NCBI RefSeq assembly: GCF_900163645.1
Contig: NZ_FUKM01000048.1
Coordinates: 124,001-188,000 of the forward strand
Origin: Halomonas citrativorans
GTDB taxonomy: Bacteria; Pseudomonadota; Gammaproteobacteria; Pseudomonadales; Halomonadaceae
Length of the DNA stretch: 64,000 bases
Direction of reading: 5' to 3'
Part shown: piece after piece, positions 19,925 through 32,080 of the stretch
Numbering within the stretch: the stretch's first letter is position 1
Layout: every line of letters starts with the position of its first letter
Notes under the pieces: generated by a model
What the model was told of the DNA's origin: nothing
Seen by the model: only the letters and a program-made list of their open reading frames with translations
Databases searched by the model: none
Position numbers and translations under genes: made by a program

Positions 19925-21265
19925 TTAGCTACCGGCGACAGTCATCGCATCCACTAACCAGCTGCCCGTATGAATACTGCCGCGCGTATCGATATCACTT
20001 CCGATACCGACAAGACCTGAGAACATACGTTCAAGATTTCCAGCGATGGTAAATTCTTCAACCGGATACTGGATTTCTCCATTCTCGACCCAGAAGCCCG
20101 CCGCACCACGGGAGTAATCCCCGGTGACACCGTTCACGCCTTGGCCCATTAGTTCGGTGACCCAAATACCTCGACCCATCGTTTTAAGCAGCGCATCACG
20201 CGTCTGTAAGGGTGCATCTAAACGCACGTTGCGGGCACCGCCAGCATTCCCCGTCGTTTGCATGCCCAAGCGACGGGCACTGTAGGACGAAAGCATATAG
20301 CTTGCGATACGCCCCTGTTCGATAAAGCGGTTATTACGCGTTTGCACACCTTCTCCATCAAACGGCGTACTCGCGGTAGCTCCTATTTCCATAGGGCGCT
20401 CTTCCAGACTAAACCACTCGGGAAATAACGGCGTGCCCAAACGGTCACACAGGAAAGAGGATTGGCGATACAGCGCGCCACCCGCCAATGCGCCCAATAA
20501 ATGCCCAACCAGACCACTAGACAGCGAAGGATCAAACAGAATGGGAAAGGTGCCGGTTGGCGGCCGTTTGGCACCTAACCGGCGCAGCGTACGGGCCGCG
20601 GCCTCGCGCCCTACTTCACCCGGGTCGCGCAAATGCTGAGGATTACGCGCAGAGGTATAGTCGTAGTCCCGCTGCATACCGCCTTCATCCTGAGCAATGA
20701 GCATGCATGAAAGGGAGTGACTACTGCCTTTTTGGGTACCTAAAAAGCCATGGCTGTTAGCATAAACCCGTACGCCCTCACCGCTTGAAAGAGACGCACC
20801 TTCGGACTGGCTAATACCCTCAACGTCGCGACCCGCCTGTTCACAAGCAAGAGCAAGGTCGATTGCTTGCTCAGTTGTCAGCGCCCACGGGTAATGAACC
20901 TTAAGGTCCGGCAATTCGGTCGCCATCTGATCGGCATCCGCCAAGCCAGCCACCGGGTCTTCACCGGTATAACGAGCAATGGCTAATGCTTTCTCAACCG
21001 TTGCTTGAATCGAGGCACTGCTGGCGTCACTGGACGATGCACTTCCTTTGCGCTTGCCGACGTAAAGCGTGACGGCAATGCCTTGATCCCGTGAAAGCTC
21101 AACCGTTTCCACATCGCCCAAGCGCACGCTAACGCCAACGCCCTGGTCAACGCTTGCGCCCACTTCCGCCGCATCGGCACCCAAGCGCTTGGCCAAGGCC
21201 AACGCCTCTTCTGCACGCGCGGTTAACAGTGCCTGCTGCGAGGATGCATCAAATGCCTGTGCCAT
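19925..21265 (-). CDS. pmbA: Metalloprotease PmbA/TldE
   Basis: PmbA (TldE) is the non-catalytic partner of TldD; the heterodimer degrades unfolded peptides, and in E. coli matures microcin B17 and cleaves the CcdA antitoxin. The 446-residue protein shows the family pattern: VSVRLGDVETVELSRDQGIAVTLYVGKRKGSASS near the N-terminus, and GATASTPFDGEGVQTRNNRFIEQG and MGQGVNGVTGDYSRGAAGFWVENG toward the C-terminus. It lacks the HExxxH zinc motif, as expected for TldE. AAGGAGG precedes the ATG. tldD lies just beyond darP. Confidence 0.95.
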   Translation of the reverse strand: MAQAFDASSQQALLTARAEEALALAKRLGADAAEVGASVDQGVGVSVRLGDVETVELSRDQGIAVTLYVGKRKGSASSSDASSASIQATVEKALAIARYTGEDPVAGLADADQMATELPDLKVHYPWALTTEQAIDLALACEQAGRDVEGISQSEGASLSSGEGVRVYANSHGFLGTQKGSSHSLSCMLIAQDEGGMQRDYDYTSARNPQHLRDPGEVGREAAARTLRRLGAKRPPTGTFPILFDPSLSSGLVGHLLGALAGGALYRQSSFLCDRLGTPLFPEWFSLEERPMEIGATASTPFDGEGVQTRNNRFIEQGRIASYMLSSYSARRLGMQTTGNAGGARNVRLDAPLQTRDALLKTMGRGIWVTELMGQGVNGVTGDYSRGAAGFWVENGEIQYPVEEFTIAGNLERMFSGLVGIGSDIDTRGSIHTGSWLVDAMTVAGS

Positions 21266-21320
21266 ATAGCCTCCTTTTTCGTACGAATCTCATCGCCGAA
21301 TCAATGTTCTTGTCGCAGCC

Positions 21321-21329
21321 TGATATAAT
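21321..21329 (+). promoter_or_regulatory. Extended -10 promoter of darP
   Basis: TGATATAAT is a TGn-extended perfect -10 facing darP, about 33 bp before its ATG. A weak -35 (TCAATG, 21301-21306) lies 17 bp upstream of the hexamer. Confidence 0.5.
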
Positions 21330-21361
21330 GCTGCCAACGAATCTTGTCTGTGAGCCTTACT

Positions 21362-21883
21362 ATGCCGAAGAAACGCCCCGAGCCCCTGGATACTCAAGAA
21401 CCCGAAGAGCGCCCCAGCAAGTCGCAGCTCAAACGCGAAATGCATGCGCTCCAAGCGCTCGGCGAAACCTTAATCGCCATGAACCCTGCTGAGCGTGCCC
21501 GCTTTCCTCTCTCCGACGACATGCTGCGTGCTATCGAAGAAACCTCTCGTATTCGCTCCCACGAAGGGCGCCGCCGTCATATGCAGTATGTCGGCAAGCT
21601 GGTTCGCAAAGAGGACCTGACCGCGATTCAAGGCGTCTTTGATTCAATTGAGCAGGAAAAAGAGCAGCGCGACCATGCCTTTCATCGCCTTGAAAAGTGG
21701 CGGGACCGGCTTATTGGAGAAGGCGACCCTGCCGTTGACCAGTTTATGGCAGACTATCCCAATGCGGATCGCCAAGCGCTACGTCAGTTAGTTCGCAACG
21801 CTCAGCGTGAGCGCGATCAGGACAAACCACCCGCCAGCTCGCGTAAGCTGTTCAAACTTCTGCGCGACACGCTGGCGCTTTAA
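21362..21883 (+). CDS. darP: Ribosome-associated protein DarP (YjgA, DUF615)
   Basis: YjgA, renamed DarP, associates with late 50S assembly intermediates. The ATG at 21362 (MPKKRPEPLDTQEPEERPSK) gives 173 residues, near the E. coli length (183); an upstream in-frame TTG is less likely. Conserved features are the basic/acidic N-terminus, SKSQLKREMHALQALGETL, and RHMQYVGKLVRKED. It is convergent with tldD and divergent from pmbA, the usual context. Confidence 0.93.
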   Translation: MPKKRPEPLDTQEPEERPSKSQLKREMHALQALGETLIAMNPAERARFPLSDDMLRAIEETSRIRSHEGRRRHMQYVGKLVRKEDLTAIQGVFDSIEQEKEQRDHAFHRLEKWRDRLIGEGDPAVDQFMADYPNADRQALRQLVRNAQRERDQDKPPASSRKLFKLLRDTLAL

Positions 21884-21886
21884 CAC

Positions 21887-23341
21887 TTACGAGGACTGCG
21901 TACCGCCAACGGTTAGCTCATCCAGTTTTAGTGTGGGCTGACCCACTCCAACCGGTACGCCTTGGCCCTCTTTGCCACAAACGCCAATGCCTGTATCCAG
22001 CGCCATATCGTGGCCGATCATGGAGACACGCCCCATCGCCTCCGGCCCATTACCAATCAGCGTGGCGCCCTTAACGGGAACCGTAATGCGACCGTCTTCA
22101 ATCAGGTAGGCTTCGCTGGCGGAGAATACAAATTTGCCCGAGGTGATATCCACCTGGCCACCACCGAAGCTAACGGCATAAATACCTTTTTTGACGCTTT
22201 TGATAATATCCTCGGGCGCATCCTGACCTGCCAGCATGACCGTGTTGGTCATGCGCGGCATGGGTAAATGCGCAAACGACTCGCGGCGAGCATTACCGGT
22301 TGGCGCCATGTTCATTAATCGGGCATTCAGCTTGTCCTGCATATAGCCAGTAAGAATGCCGTCTTCAATCAATGGGGTGTTTTGCCCGGGCGTGCCCTCG
22401 TCATCGACACTTAACGAGCCGCGACCATCAGCAATCGTGGCATCATCTACCACCGTCACACCCTTGGCGGCTACGCGCTGCCCCATACGACCCGAAAATG
22501 CTGAACTGCCTTTACGGTTGAAGTCGCCTTCCAGCCCATGGCCGACTGCTTCGTGCAGCAAAATACCCGGCCAGCCAGAAGCCAGTACCACCGGCATTTG
22601 CCCGGCTGGCGCATCGACCGCCTCAAGATTGACCAGCGCTTGGCGTACGGCCTCTTTTGCGTATCGCTCGGCTACACCTTCATTACGCAGGCGAGCCATT
22701 GAGTAGCGTCCGCCACCGCCTGCACTGCCGCGCTCTCTGCGGCCATTTTTCACGGCAATTACGCTGACGTTAAAGCGCACCAGCGGGCGAATATCCGCGG
22801 CCAAGGTACCATCACTGGCACGCACCAGAACCACTTCATAAGTGCCAGAAAGCGAGGCGCTTACCTGAGAAACGCTAGGGTCAGCCGCGCGAGCGATGCG
22901 ATCGGCTTCTTTTAGCATGGCGACCTTCTCTTCAGCAGTCAGCCCCGCTAAAGGATCAACACCAGCGTAAAAAGGGGCCACTGAAACCGGCTTAACGGCT
23001 TGCCCAGGCAGGCGCTTGCCACTACGCACAATACCTGAGGCCGTGCGCCCGGTATCGATAAGCGCATCCGCACTAATCTGATTGGAGTAGGCAAAGCCGG
23101 TTTTTTCTCCGGCCAGTGAGCGGACGCCCACACCGCCATCAATGTTGTAACTTGCCTCTTTTACCTCACCATCCTCCAACACCCAGCCCTCTGTCCAGGT
23201 GCGCTGAAAGTAGAGATCGGCGTAGTCCACACCCGCGCCCATGGCGTACTCAAGGCCTTTATCAAGCCCATCAAGGTCCAAGCCACCCGGCGTAAGAAGA
23301 ATGGAAACGGCGGAGTCTATATCGCTCTTAAATGCGGTCAT
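21887..23341 (-). CDS. tldD: Metalloprotease TldD
   Basis: TldD is the zinc-bearing subunit of the TldD/TldE protease. The 484-residue protein contains [11 protein letters not shown] (His263, Glu264 and His267, an HExxxH motif) and the family-conserved [23 protein letters not shown] and [14 protein letters not shown] segments. Its start ATG overlaps the yhdP stop by 4 bases (ATGA), so it is probably translated by coupling with yhdP. It is last in the mreB-mreC-mreD-maf-rng-yhdP-tldD series. Confidence 0.96.
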   Translation of the reverse strand: MTAFKSDIDSAVSILLTPGGLDLDGLDKGLEYAMGAGVDYADLYFQRTWTEGWVLEDGEVKEASYNIDGGVGVRSLAGEKTGFAYSNQISADALIDTGRTASGIVRSGKRLPGQAVKPVSVAPFYAGVDPLAGLTAEEKVAMLKEADRIARAADPSVSQVSASLSGTYEVVLVRASDGTLAADIRPLVRFNVSVIAVKNGRRERGSAGGGGRYSMARLRNEGVAERYAKEAVRQALVNLEAVDAPAGQMPVVLASGWPGILLHEAVGHGLEGDFNRKGSSAFSGRMGQRVAAKGVTVVDDATIADGRGSLSVDDEGTPGQNTPLIEDGILTGYMQDKLNARLMNMAPTGNARRESFAHLPMPRMTNTVMLAGQDAPEDIIKSVKKGIYAVSFGGGQVDITSGKFVFSASEAYLIEDGRITVPVKGATLIGNGPEAMGRVSMIGHDMALDTGIGVCGKEGQGVPVGVGQPTLKLDELTVGGTQSS

Positions 23342-26300
23342 TCGGAGCCTTCTAAAGTAACCTGCGGCGAAGTCCAGAGCCCTCGCACGCGATAATGAAT
23401 GGTCGTCGCTCGGTCCAGAGCGCTGCCAAAAAGCTGATCAGCAATAAATAGTGCGCCACCTACAACAGGAGCACCTACCGCAATGGCGGCAATGGGCAGT
23501 GTTTGCGTCACAGGCATCACAACGCCAAGGCGCAGATCAAGCTCTCGATGAAGCAAGTTAACATTACCGGTTAGGGTTAAGTTGGCGGCAGGTGCTTTAA
23601 TTTGCAATGGCTCGCTCAACGAAAGCTGGCCATTTTCGACATCTGCGGTGCCGTCAACGCGATCAAAAGCGGTGCCTGTGCCGGTGACGTCAGAAAAATC
23701 CAACCGCAATCGACGCAATATATTATCGAAATTCAGCAGGCCAACGAGACGCACCGGTGCAGAGTCCATATGCATAAAGCGCCCATCCTGCACGTCGATG
23801 CCTATGTCGCCCTGCGCCTGATTTAACGAGAACTGCCATGGGGCGCCCGCCCAGCCAAGATTGGCGGTCGCGGTAGTACGTCGGCTGCGTAAGGCAACGG
23901 GTTGATCCAGGCGCTCAAGAGCGGTACCTACATCGCCGCCTTCAATGGAAATATTGGCTTGGGTTCGACTGGTCGAGGCATCGCCCTCCCAATAGAGTTC
24001 ACCACGAGCAGAAAGTTGCCCAAGCGTTAACCCAACCGGCATTAGCGAAAACCGGCCTGGTTCAGTATGCCAATAGGCAGATAAAGGCCCGAAAAGGCTT
24101 TCCCCCATGCTCATTTCCGCCAACCGAAGCCGCCCATCGGGTAGCTCAGCCAGCCACTCAGGAATAGCCGCAGGCACTGTATGCTGTGTCTCCACTTCAC
24201 CGAGCCATGAATCCGGCGAGGTTGTTTCTGACTCACTGCTCGTATCTGCCAAATTAGCCAGCCGATCCAGTGCTAACTGGCTAATGGTGATATCCAGAGG
24301 GTACTGAGCTGCTTGCTGATAGCGAAGATGCCCCGTCACCACGTCGCTCTCAAGCGCTGCGGTAACTGTGCCATTTTGTACACTGCCGGTTAATGCCGCA
24401 TCACCAACGCATGTTTGCTGATAGACAAGGCAAGCGGTATCCAGGGCGACCTCCAACGGCGGATGCTGGCCTGATAGCTGCGCCGTTAGGTCACCGCTCA
24501 TATCCTGGTCGCCTCGAAACAGTGGAGCGACGGCCTGTTGCCACGCCATCGGGTCAATGCGAGGAAGGCTTGTCTGTAAGCGAAAGCCTGACTGCATCGG
24601 CCACTCGGGTGCGCTTACCTCGGCATCCGCCACATGCAGGTTGCCTGACACTTCACCTAATCGATCCTTTAAGCGTAAATGCGCGATATCGGCCAAGTGA
24701 CTCTCCACCCGGCCACTGTCGAAATCAGCATTAAGCGTCCAGGGCCAAGGCTCGCCTGCAGCCTTGGCAAAAGGTTCTGGCAGATCAAGGCGCACCCCTC
24801 TAAGCTGGCTTTCTAGAGATAACGCAGGGCTTGGCTCAAGCATTACGCGCCCTTGCCACTGCATCGTTCCACCAAGCAGTTGCTTGCCTTGCTCGGCAGG
24901 TATATCCACAAATGAAAAAAGTGACGCCACCGGCGTTTGCCCCCGCAAGCGAATACCGCCTCGCTGGGTATGCATGTCAGCACTAATATCGCCGCCCAAC
25001 AGTTGTCCATCGACACTGCCTATTAGCGCCATGCTGTCACCGTACTGCTGCCAGGTTAACTGCCCCCTTACTGCCTGAAGCGCCTCGCCCACGGGGGCGT
25101 AAACGATACGGGTGAACGCAGGGACTGCATTGACCTCCAACTGGAAATTCTCTGGCGCTTCCAGAGGTAGCGATATGGCCAAATCAGCCTCTACCTCGCC
25201 TTCAGCCTGAAGGTCCCTGAGAATATTCATATCGACATCAGGTATCGATGTTAAAAATGCGATCAGGGCGGGGCCATCACCATGCAGGTTGCCCGATACA
25301 TTGAGTATCTCATCCTGCTGCATGGCCAGCTCACCTTGTGAAGCCGTGATACCGCGACTCTGGGCATGCTCAACCCGGGCTTCAAGCACCTGATTTTGCC
25401 ACGTTAAACGCCCTTCAACCTCCTCCAGGCGAGGCCAGCCAGGTGCAATAGGCAAATGCCCTTCGGTTATCTTTAGTGCCAGCGTTGTGGATATATTATC
25501 AGCGCTAATGTCGCTCTCGATAGGCAGACTCAGTTTGAGCGAACCATTAGGCACTTTGCCGCCAATATCATCTAACAGCCAGTCACGCAGCCCCTCATCG
25601 AATACATTCAAGGGCAACCATTGACCCAGAGGGCGCTCAAGCGCATCTACATTGGCAAAATCAATATCCAGTCCGAACCGACCTGTCTCCTCCGCAACCA
25701 CTAACCCAAACCCACCGCTTATCTGGGCATCATCCCAATCCACGTTAATTTGACGGCCGCTGACCATCGTATTAGGTCCATCGTAGACCCACTCTACGAT
25801 GCCCTCAGCCTGCTGAAGCTGCATGGGTTCGGTGAACAAATCTGGGAAATAGAGCGAACTGTCACCGGCACTATTAAACGTCACCCGGCCACGGAAGTCC
25901 CGAGCCTGAACCCAGGCATCCATGGGGCCGCCACCTGGTGCGCCTTCCCAAGGCGATACTTCGACATTGGTTAACGCCGCATCGACCCTCCAGCTACCCT
26001 CCTTCTGGCCTAAGCTCAGCCCTTGCACCCGCCCCCTCGGGGCAAGCGTTTCCAGTACACGCGTCACGGATTCGGGTAAAAATACGTAGTCTCGCCATGC
26101 AGTGAGCGAAGCCAGCTCAAAAGCACTGGTACGCAGTGCCCACTGGCCTGGCCTATGAGACAGGTACCAATGATGCGGCAGTGCCGGGCCTTCAATCGCC
26201 CCGCCAGGTTCAGCCCAATCAACACTCTCTGCGTTACCGCTTAACCATGCTTCACCGCCCTCTCCTTCGCGCTGCCACTCACCCTGTGCTTGTATGTTTC

Positions 26301-27207
26301 TTAACACGGCGAACTGAATATCCTGGCGTAGCACTAGCTGAGGGATATCGATGGCAAGGCGCACCTCCTGAAGCCTGCCTCCATACCAGCGGCCCCACAC
26401 GCGTGCATCGCCTCCGGCCTGCTCCAGGTTCGGCATATGTTCTGGCCGAAACAGCTCAACCAGCGTCAGCAGCTGATCAAACTGTGCCTCCAGCTTCAAC
26501 GTGGCAGAGAAATCGTTCAGACCATCTCGGCCCGGCTGCATTTCCGCTAGTAGCTGTACGGCGGGTATCGGTGGCGTTTCGCTGCGCTCCGAATAAAGAA
26601 CGTCGACCGTGCCCTGAAGTTTTGCCCCTTGCTGATTGCCGGCTAACAACAGCGCAGGAGCTTCGAGGATGACTTGCTCTTGCTTGCCGTGTAGCACAAC
26701 ACGTGTGTCATCAATCCAGATTTGCTGGCGCAATACCCATTCCGTCCAAGCATCAATGGTTGGCAGGTCAACATCCGGCTCTGGCGCTATATGCAACGGC
26801 AGCTTGGCAGGGTCGGGCCATTGCCAAACGCCGTTCACTCCTTGATAAAGGTGAAATTCGGTTTGATGTAATCTGATATCGCTAAAGATAGGCAAGAGAT
26901 TACGTAGCGATGCGCCAATATCCAGGCGCAGCTCGGCTTGGCGCAGTGAAAAAAGCGGCTGACCGCTCGGCGTTTCGGCCCCAAAGCCTTCAAGCTCCAC
27001 AATCAGCTCACTACGCGCCATTGAAAATGAGAGGTTCTCAATCGTTACCGGCACACCAATCTGAGCTTCCAAAAAAGCTTCAACATGCGGCGTCAAAGTA
27101 TCTGCCTGACTGACCATGAGCCGGAAAAGCAGCGCTATTACCGCAATGCCGCCCAGTCCCCAGGCAAGTAGAAGTAAACTCCAACGCGTCAGCGAGCGGA
27201 TCGTCAT
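23338..27207 (-). CDS. yhdP: AsmA-like inner-membrane lipid transport protein YhdP
   Basis: YhdP is one of three large AsmA-like proteins (with TamB and YdbH) that bridge the periplasm and are needed for phospholipid delivery to the outer membrane in E. coli. The 1289-residue protein, near the E. coli length (1266), has one N-terminal helix (about 8-30) anchoring it in the inner membrane, then a very long repetitive beta-rich region (DUF3971-type) and an AsmA-like C-terminus ([39 protein letters not shown]). It begins 4 bp after rng with a weak SD. It is flanked by rng and tldD, its invariant neighbours. Confidence 0.93.
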   Translation of the reverse strand: MTIRSLTRWSLLLLAWGLGGIAVIALLFRLMVSQADTLTPHVEAFLEAQIGVPVTIENLSFSMARSELIVELEGFGAETPSGQPLFSLRQAELRLDIGASLRNLLPIFSDIRLHQTEFHLYQGVNGVWQWPDPAKLPLHIAPEPDVDLPTIDAWTEWVLRQQIWIDDTRVVLHGKQEQVILEAPALLLAGNQQGAKLQGTVDVLYSERSETPPIPAVQLLAEMQPGRDGLNDFSATLKLEAQFDQLLTLVELFRPEHMPNLEQAGGDARVWGRWYGGRLQEVRLAIDIPQLVLRQDIQFAVLRNIQAQGEWQREGEGGEAWLSGNAESVDWAEPGGAIEGPALPHHWYLSHRPGQWALRTSAFELASLTAWRDYVFLPESVTRVLETLAPRGRVQGLSLGQKEGSWRVDAALTNVEVSPWEGAPGGGPMDAWVQARDFRGRVTFNSAGDSSLYFPDLFTEPMQLQQAEGIVEWVYDGPNTMVSGRQINVDWDDAQISGGFGLVVAEETGRFGLDIDFANVDALERPLGQWLPLNVFDEGLRDWLLDDIGGKVPNGSLKLSLPIESDISADNISTTLALKITEGHLPIAPGWPRLEEVEGRLTWQNQVLEARVEHAQSRGITASQGELAMQQDEILNVSGNLHGDGPALIAFLTSIPDVDMNILRDLQAEGEVEADLAISLPLEAPENFQLEVNAVPAFTRIVYAPVGEALQAVRGQLTWQQYGDSMALIGSVDGQLLGGDISADMHTQRGGIRLRGQTPVASLFSFVDIPAEQGKQLLGGTMQWQGRVMLEPSPALSLESQLRGVRLDLPEPFAKAAGEPWPWTLNADFDSGRVESHLADIAHLRLKDRLGEVSGNLHVADAEVSAPEWPMQSGFRLQTSLPRIDPMAWQQAVAPLFRGDQDMSGDLTAQLSGQHPPLEVALDTACLVYQQTCVGDAALTGSVQNGTVTAALESDVVTGHLRYQQAAQYPLDITISQLALDRLANLADTSSESETTSPDSWLGEVETQHTVPAAIPEWLAELPDGRLRLAEMSMGESLFGPLSAYWHTEPGRFSLMPVGLTLGQLSARGELYWEGDASTSRTQANISIEGGDVGTALERLDQPVALRSRRTTATANLGWAGAPWQFSLNQAQGDIGIDVQDGRFMHMDSAPVRLVGLLNFDNILRRLRLDFSDVTGTGTAFDRVDGTADVENGQLSLSEPLQIKAPAANLTLTGNVNLLHRELDLRLGVVMPVTQTLPIAAIAVGAPVVGGALFIADQLFGSALDRATTIHYRVRGLWTSPQVTLEGSE

Positions 27208-27211
27208 GGCA

Positions 27212-28675
27212 TCACATCAACACAATGTCGTACTGCTCTTGTGAGTAGTGTTGCTCCACCTGAAAGCGAATCGTTTTATTAATAAACGTTTCCAGGTCTG
27301 CCACTGCCGCCGACTCCTCATCCAGCAGCCTATCAACGACGGCCTGGGAAGCGAGCACGGTATACGTTTCAGGGCTATAGGCGCGTTCTTCACGCAGAAT
27401 CTCGCGGAAGATCTCGTAGCACACCGTTTCAGGGGTTCTGAGCGTGCCGCGTCCGCTACAGGTAGGACATGCATCGCACAACGTTTGCTCAAGGCTCTCA
27501 CGAGTACGCTTGCGCGTCAGTTGCACAAGCCCTAACTCGGTAACACCGGTGCATTTGGTCTTGGCATGATCACGCTCCAGCGCTTTTTCGAGCACACGAA
27601 TAACCTGGCGCTGATGCTCTACCTCCACCATATCGATAAAATCGATGATGATAATACCGCCCAGATTGCGTAACCGAAGCTGGCGGGCAATGGCCGTTGC
27701 GGCCTCAAGGTTGGTCTTGAAAATGGTCTCTTCGAGGTTGCGGTGCCCAACGTACCCCCCCGTATTGACATCAATTGTCGTCATCGCCTCGGTCGGGTCA
27801 ATGACCAGATACCCGCCTGACTTCAGTTGCACCTTGCGGCCCAGCGCCTTCTGAATCTCATCTTCTACACTATAGAGATCAAAAATGGGCCGCTCGCCTG
27901 GGTAGTACTCAATTCTATCCACGGCATAGGGCATAAACTCTTCGGCAAATTCGACCAGTTTGACAAAATTTTCCCGAGAATCGATACGCACTTTCTCGAT
28001 GTCATCACGCATCACATCGCGCAAGGTACGCATAAATAGCGGCAAGTCGTCATAAATGACGTTGGACGGCGCCGCGCTAATTTTGCGCTCGGCAACTTTA
28101 CGCCAGATACGCAGCAAAAAGTGCATATCGCCCGCCAGTTCCTCATCGCCGACGCCTTCAGCGGCCGTGCGCACGATAAAGCCGCCGGTCACTTCCAATG
28201 TTTGCTCAGCAATGCTGCTATCCAGCAGGGCCTTCAGGCGCTCGCGTTCACGCTCATCTTCAATGCGCTGCGACACCCCATGATGAGGAGAATCGGGCAT
28301 ATACACCAAGTAGCGAGAGGGAATAGAGAGATGCGTGGTAAGACGCGCCCCTTTCGTGCCAATGGGGTCCTTGGTTACCTGTACGACCAGCGCTTGTCCC
28401 TCGTGCAATAACTGCCCAATGGTTTGCTGCTCATCAACGGGCGTGCCGGAGGGCATAACTTCATGGGCATGAATAAACGCCGCGCGCTCAAGGCCAATAT
28501 CGACAAAGGCAGCCTGCATGCCAGGCAATACGCGAACCACTTTGCCTTTGTAGATATTGCCTACAATGCCACGTCGCCGTGAGCGCTCTATAAGCGCCTC
28601 TTGCAAAACGCCATTTTCAACGAGCGCAACCCGTGTTTCCATGGGCGTTAAATTGATGAGGACTTCACCGCTCAT
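27212..28675 (-). CDS. rng: Ribonuclease G
   Basis: RNase G is a cytosolic single-strand endoribonuclease that trims 16S rRNA 5' ends and decays some mRNAs. The 487-residue length equals E. coli RNase G (489) and is far short of RNase E, so no degradosome scaffold is present. An N-terminal S1 domain (GNIYKGKVVRVLPGMQAAFVDIG) is followed by the catalytic TTIDVNTGG and IIIDFIDM segments with the metal-binding aspartates, and the Zn-link cysteines in CDACPTCSGRG. AGG lies upstream of the ATG. Confidence 0.96.
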   Translation of the reverse strand: MSGEVLINLTPMETRVALVENGVLQEALIERSRRRGIVGNIYKGKVVRVLPGMQAAFVDIGLERAAFIHAHEVMPSGTPVDEQQTIGQLLHEGQALVVQVTKDPIGTKGARLTTHLSIPSRYLVYMPDSPHHGVSQRIEDERERERLKALLDSSIAEQTLEVTGGFIVRTAAEGVGDEELAGDMHFLLRIWRKVAERKISAAPSNVIYDDLPLFMRTLRDVMRDDIEKVRIDSRENFVKLVEFAEEFMPYAVDRIEYYPGERPIFDLYSVEDEIQKALGRKVQLKSGGYLVIDPTEAMTTIDVNTGGYVGHRNLEETIFKTNLEAATAIARQLRLRNLGGIIIIDFIDMVEVEHQRQVIRVLEKALERDHAKTKCTGVTELGLVQLTRKRTRESLEQTLCDACPTCSGRGTLRTPETVCYEIFREILREERAYSPETYTVLASQAVVDRLLDEESAAVADLETFINKTIRFQVEQHYSQEQYDIVLM

Positions 28676-28749
28676 GCAAAATTCCTTCTCGGTTCACGTA
28701 TTTCACACCCGTTACAGAGGGCATGAGACGACGAATAAGTGTGCGAGTA

Positions 28750-29352
28750 TTAATGCCCCATCCAAATAGGCACTCCCTGCTGGCAAAGCAACTGCGCCGT
28801 TTCATAAAGCGGCAAACCCACGACGGCAGAGTGGCTACCCTTGATTTCTTCGACAAAAATGGCGGCCAAGCCTTGTATGGCATATCCGCCCGCCTTGTCC
28901 GCTGGCTCACCCGTTAACCAGTAATCGCTAATTTCCTGAGCGGTGATCTGTCGCATCTTGACGTCCGTCGTTACGCAACAACACAGCACCCCCTTGGGCC
29001 CCGTAACAGCCACCGCCGTCAGCACCTGATGTGTCCGATTCGACAACTGCCCCAGCATGGCGGAGGCACCTTCTGCATTAACCGGCTTACCCAGAATAGT
29101 ACCGTCTACCACTACGGCGGTATCCGACCCAAGCACCGGTAACAGCGTCTTCGGTGCAGCGGCCAAGGCCTTGGCAACCGCAAGACGCTTTACATAAGCC
29201 GCTGCTGACTCTCCCGGCTTCGGCGTTTCATCTACATCGCTGGGTATAACACTCACCGTCACCCCAATGGACGCCAGCAGGTCTCGTCGCCTGGGTGAAG
29301 CAGACGCTAAACAAAGCATGGGCGATGATGTAGTAGCCAGCGTTGATTGCAT
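28750..29352 (-). CDS. maf: Maf-like nucleotide pyrophosphatase (dTTP/UTP type)
   Basis: Maf proteins hydrolyse non-canonical or excess nucleotides to monophosphates; the copy in the mre locus (YhdE) prefers dTTP/UTP and its overexpression blocks division. The 200-residue protein has [12 protein letters not shown] at its N-terminus, EDETP-like [18 protein letters not shown] and [27 protein letters not shown]. Substrate type is inferred from synteny with mreD. It starts 2 bp after the mreD stop. Confidence 0.92.
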   Translation of the reverse strand: MQSTLATTSSPMLCLASASPRRRDLLASIGVTVSVIPSDVDETPKPGESAAAYVKRLAVAKALAAAPKTLLPVLGSDTAVVVDGTILGKPVNAEGASAMLGQLSNRTHQVLTAVAVTGPKGVLCCCVTTDVKMRQITAQEISDYWLTGEPADKAGGYAIQGLAAIFVEEIKGSHSAVVGLPLYETAQLLCQQGVPIWMGH

Positions 29353-29354
29353 GC

Positions 29355-29843
29355 CTAAGACCCCAGTAAGCGTCTTTCCAGTGCCTTAAACATGGTAGCT
29401 AACCATGGCCATAAAAAGGCACTGATTAACGCCGACATCAGGAAAGAGAGGTGTATCGAGAACTCCCCGGTTAAGGTACGCAACCACTGCTCGACTAACT
29501 GCACCAGGCCAAGCAGCACCAGCACCAGTAGCGACTGTTGAACCAGTGAATACGCTCGAAAGCGCGGATAAACCAGGGCGCATAGAAACGCTAATAACGA
29601 CAATATCAGCGCATGCTGGCCAAGCGCAGTTCCCTCTATCAGATCAAGCAGCAGCCCAAGCACAAAGCCATGGAAAACACCGACTCGGTCAGGTGATCGC
29701 ATACACCAGTAAATCAGCATCAGACCGATCCATTCAGGCCGATAAACTTGCCACCCCTCGGCCAGTGGCATGACTTGCAAACACAGCGCCAGAATCAAGC
29801 TAAACCACACCACTACCAAAGGTACGACAGGTACGCGCGCCAT
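29355..29843 (-). CDS. mreD: Rod shape-determining protein MreD
   Basis: MreD is an inner-membrane part of the elongasome with MreB, MreC, RodA and PBP2. The 162-residue protein is highly hydrophobic with about five helices and the conserved [37 protein letters not shown] region. CAGGAGG precedes the ATG, which overlaps the mreC stop by one base. Confidence 0.94.
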   Translation of the reverse strand: MARVPVVPLVVVWFSLILALCLQVMPLAEGWQVYRPEWIGLMLIYWCMRSPDRVGVFHGFVLGLLLDLIEGTALGQHALILSLLAFLCALVYPRFRAYSLVQQSLLVLVLLGLVQLVEQWLRTLTGEFSIHLSFLMSALISAFLWPWLATMFKALERRLLGS

Positions 29844-30784
29844 TAGCGAACCTCCTGAGGGTCAGCAGGTACCGTTGGCGCAAGGCGCTGGGCTGCATGT
29901 ATCGCGCTGGCTGAGATATCCATGGACTCATCCCAAATTGAATCTTCGATGTCTTCGCGCGGCGGTGGGAAAAGCAGCAAGAAATGACGAGCACGCTGCA
30001 ACTGGGCAGTAGGTTCAGCCGTTACATGCGCAAATGGCTGACCGGGGTCATGATAAACGTTGGTAACGCGCGCAACGGGGTATCCCGGCGGAAAACGACC
30101 GGCAATCCCTGATGTGGTGAGCAAGTCGCCTTCCCGAATATCCGCCGTGTCTGGCACGTGTAATACATTGATGCTGCCATAGCGACCAGCACCCTGGACA
30201 ATAAAGCGCAATCCATTACGGTTAATCTGAACAGGGAGTGCATGGCTTGCATCTGCCAGCAACAGCACACGACTAGAGTACGCTGAAACAGCGGTCACTT
30301 GGCCTACCAGCCCCGACGCATCAATCACAGGCTGCCCAACATACGCCCCGTTACGATGCCCACGATCAACCACCATTTGATGGCTAAACGGGTCATTATC
30401 CAAGGAGAGCAGCTCTGCACTGATATAAGGAATTTGGCGTCGTTCTGCGGCGTTTAATAGATGACGAAGCTCGGTATTTTCAGCCGTCAGGTTGGCCATG
30501 CGCTGCCCACGATGAGACAGCGTCAGAATTTGTTCGCGCAGTCGACGGTTTTCATCCACCAATGCCTGCTGATCAGACAGCGCGAGCGCGCCCCAATTCA
30601 ATAGATCGCTAGGCACGCTAACAATCCATTGAACAGGCGCAACAACCATCGTCATTTGGGCGCGCACGCCTTCCATGCGTGTAAATCGGTGATCGGCAAA
30701 CATCAAGGCGCTTGCCGCCAGCACGCAGAAAAACAGCCGGTAGCCCGGCAGCGACCCGTGTGAAAATAGCGGTTTAATAGGCAA
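29843..30784 (-). CDS. mreC: Rod shape-determining protein MreC
   Basis: MreC links cytoplasmic MreB to the periplasmic peptidoglycan machinery. The 313-residue protein has an N-terminal helix (about 15-31), a coiled coil (about 68-110) and the periplasmic beta domains with GYPVARVTNVYHDPGQPFAHVTAEP. A Ser/Pro-rich C-terminal tail follows. There is no ATG at the conserved N-terminus (PIKPLFSHGS): the frame opens at TTG 30784, but GGGGG is only 1 nt from TTG and 7 nt from an ATT at 30778, so the true start codon is uncertain. Confidence 0.93.
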   Translation of the reverse strand: MPIKPLFSHGSLPGYRLFFCVLAASALMFADHRFTRMEGVRAQMTMVVAPVQWIVSVPSDLLNWGALALSDQQALVDENRRLREQILTLSHRGQRMANLTAENTELRHLLNAAERRQIPYISAELLSLDNDPFSHQMVVDRGHRNGAYVGQPVIDASGLVGQVTAVSAYSSRVLLLADASHALPVQINRNGLRFIVQGAGRYGSINVLHVPDTADIREGDLLTTSGIAGRFPPGYPVARVTNVYHDPGQPFAHVTAEPTAQLQRARHFLLLFPPPREDIEDSIWDESMDISASAIHAAQRLAPTVPADPQEVR

Positions 30785-30808
30785 TCCCCCGCGATAAACC
30801 GCTAAAAA

Positions 30809-31858
<1,050 letters not shown>

Positions 31859-31984
31859 CTAGTGCAGACCGGGAACCCTGTGCGGATGCAAACGGTATCA
31901 CCGCAACCCCTTGGCAGCAAGCACGAGTCGCGCTGAACACTGCCCGCGGAGGTCAAAATGTGCTACCTTTTGCGGCTATTTTCC

Positions 31985-32010
31985 ACGTCTGCTACACAAG
32001 ACGTTTTTTT
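31985..32010 (+). terminator. Terminator-like hairpin upstream of gatC
   Basis: A 6-bp stem (ACGTCT / AGACGT) with an 8-nt loop is followed directly by seven Ts, reading toward gatC. There is no gene upstream on this strand, so it would either stop antisense readthrough from mreB's side or act in the gatC leader. The stem is short, so this may be chance. Confidence 0.25.
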
Positions 32011-32080
32011 CGATGACTGATTGTATACCGTATAACGCGGAATATGTTCCATCTCACGTTTTAGCGAGGAATTTTCGATC

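Noticed and set aside
26136..26672. 178-codon plus-strand open frame inside yhdP
   Set aside because: It is antisense to yhdP, compositionally a shadow, with no family motif.
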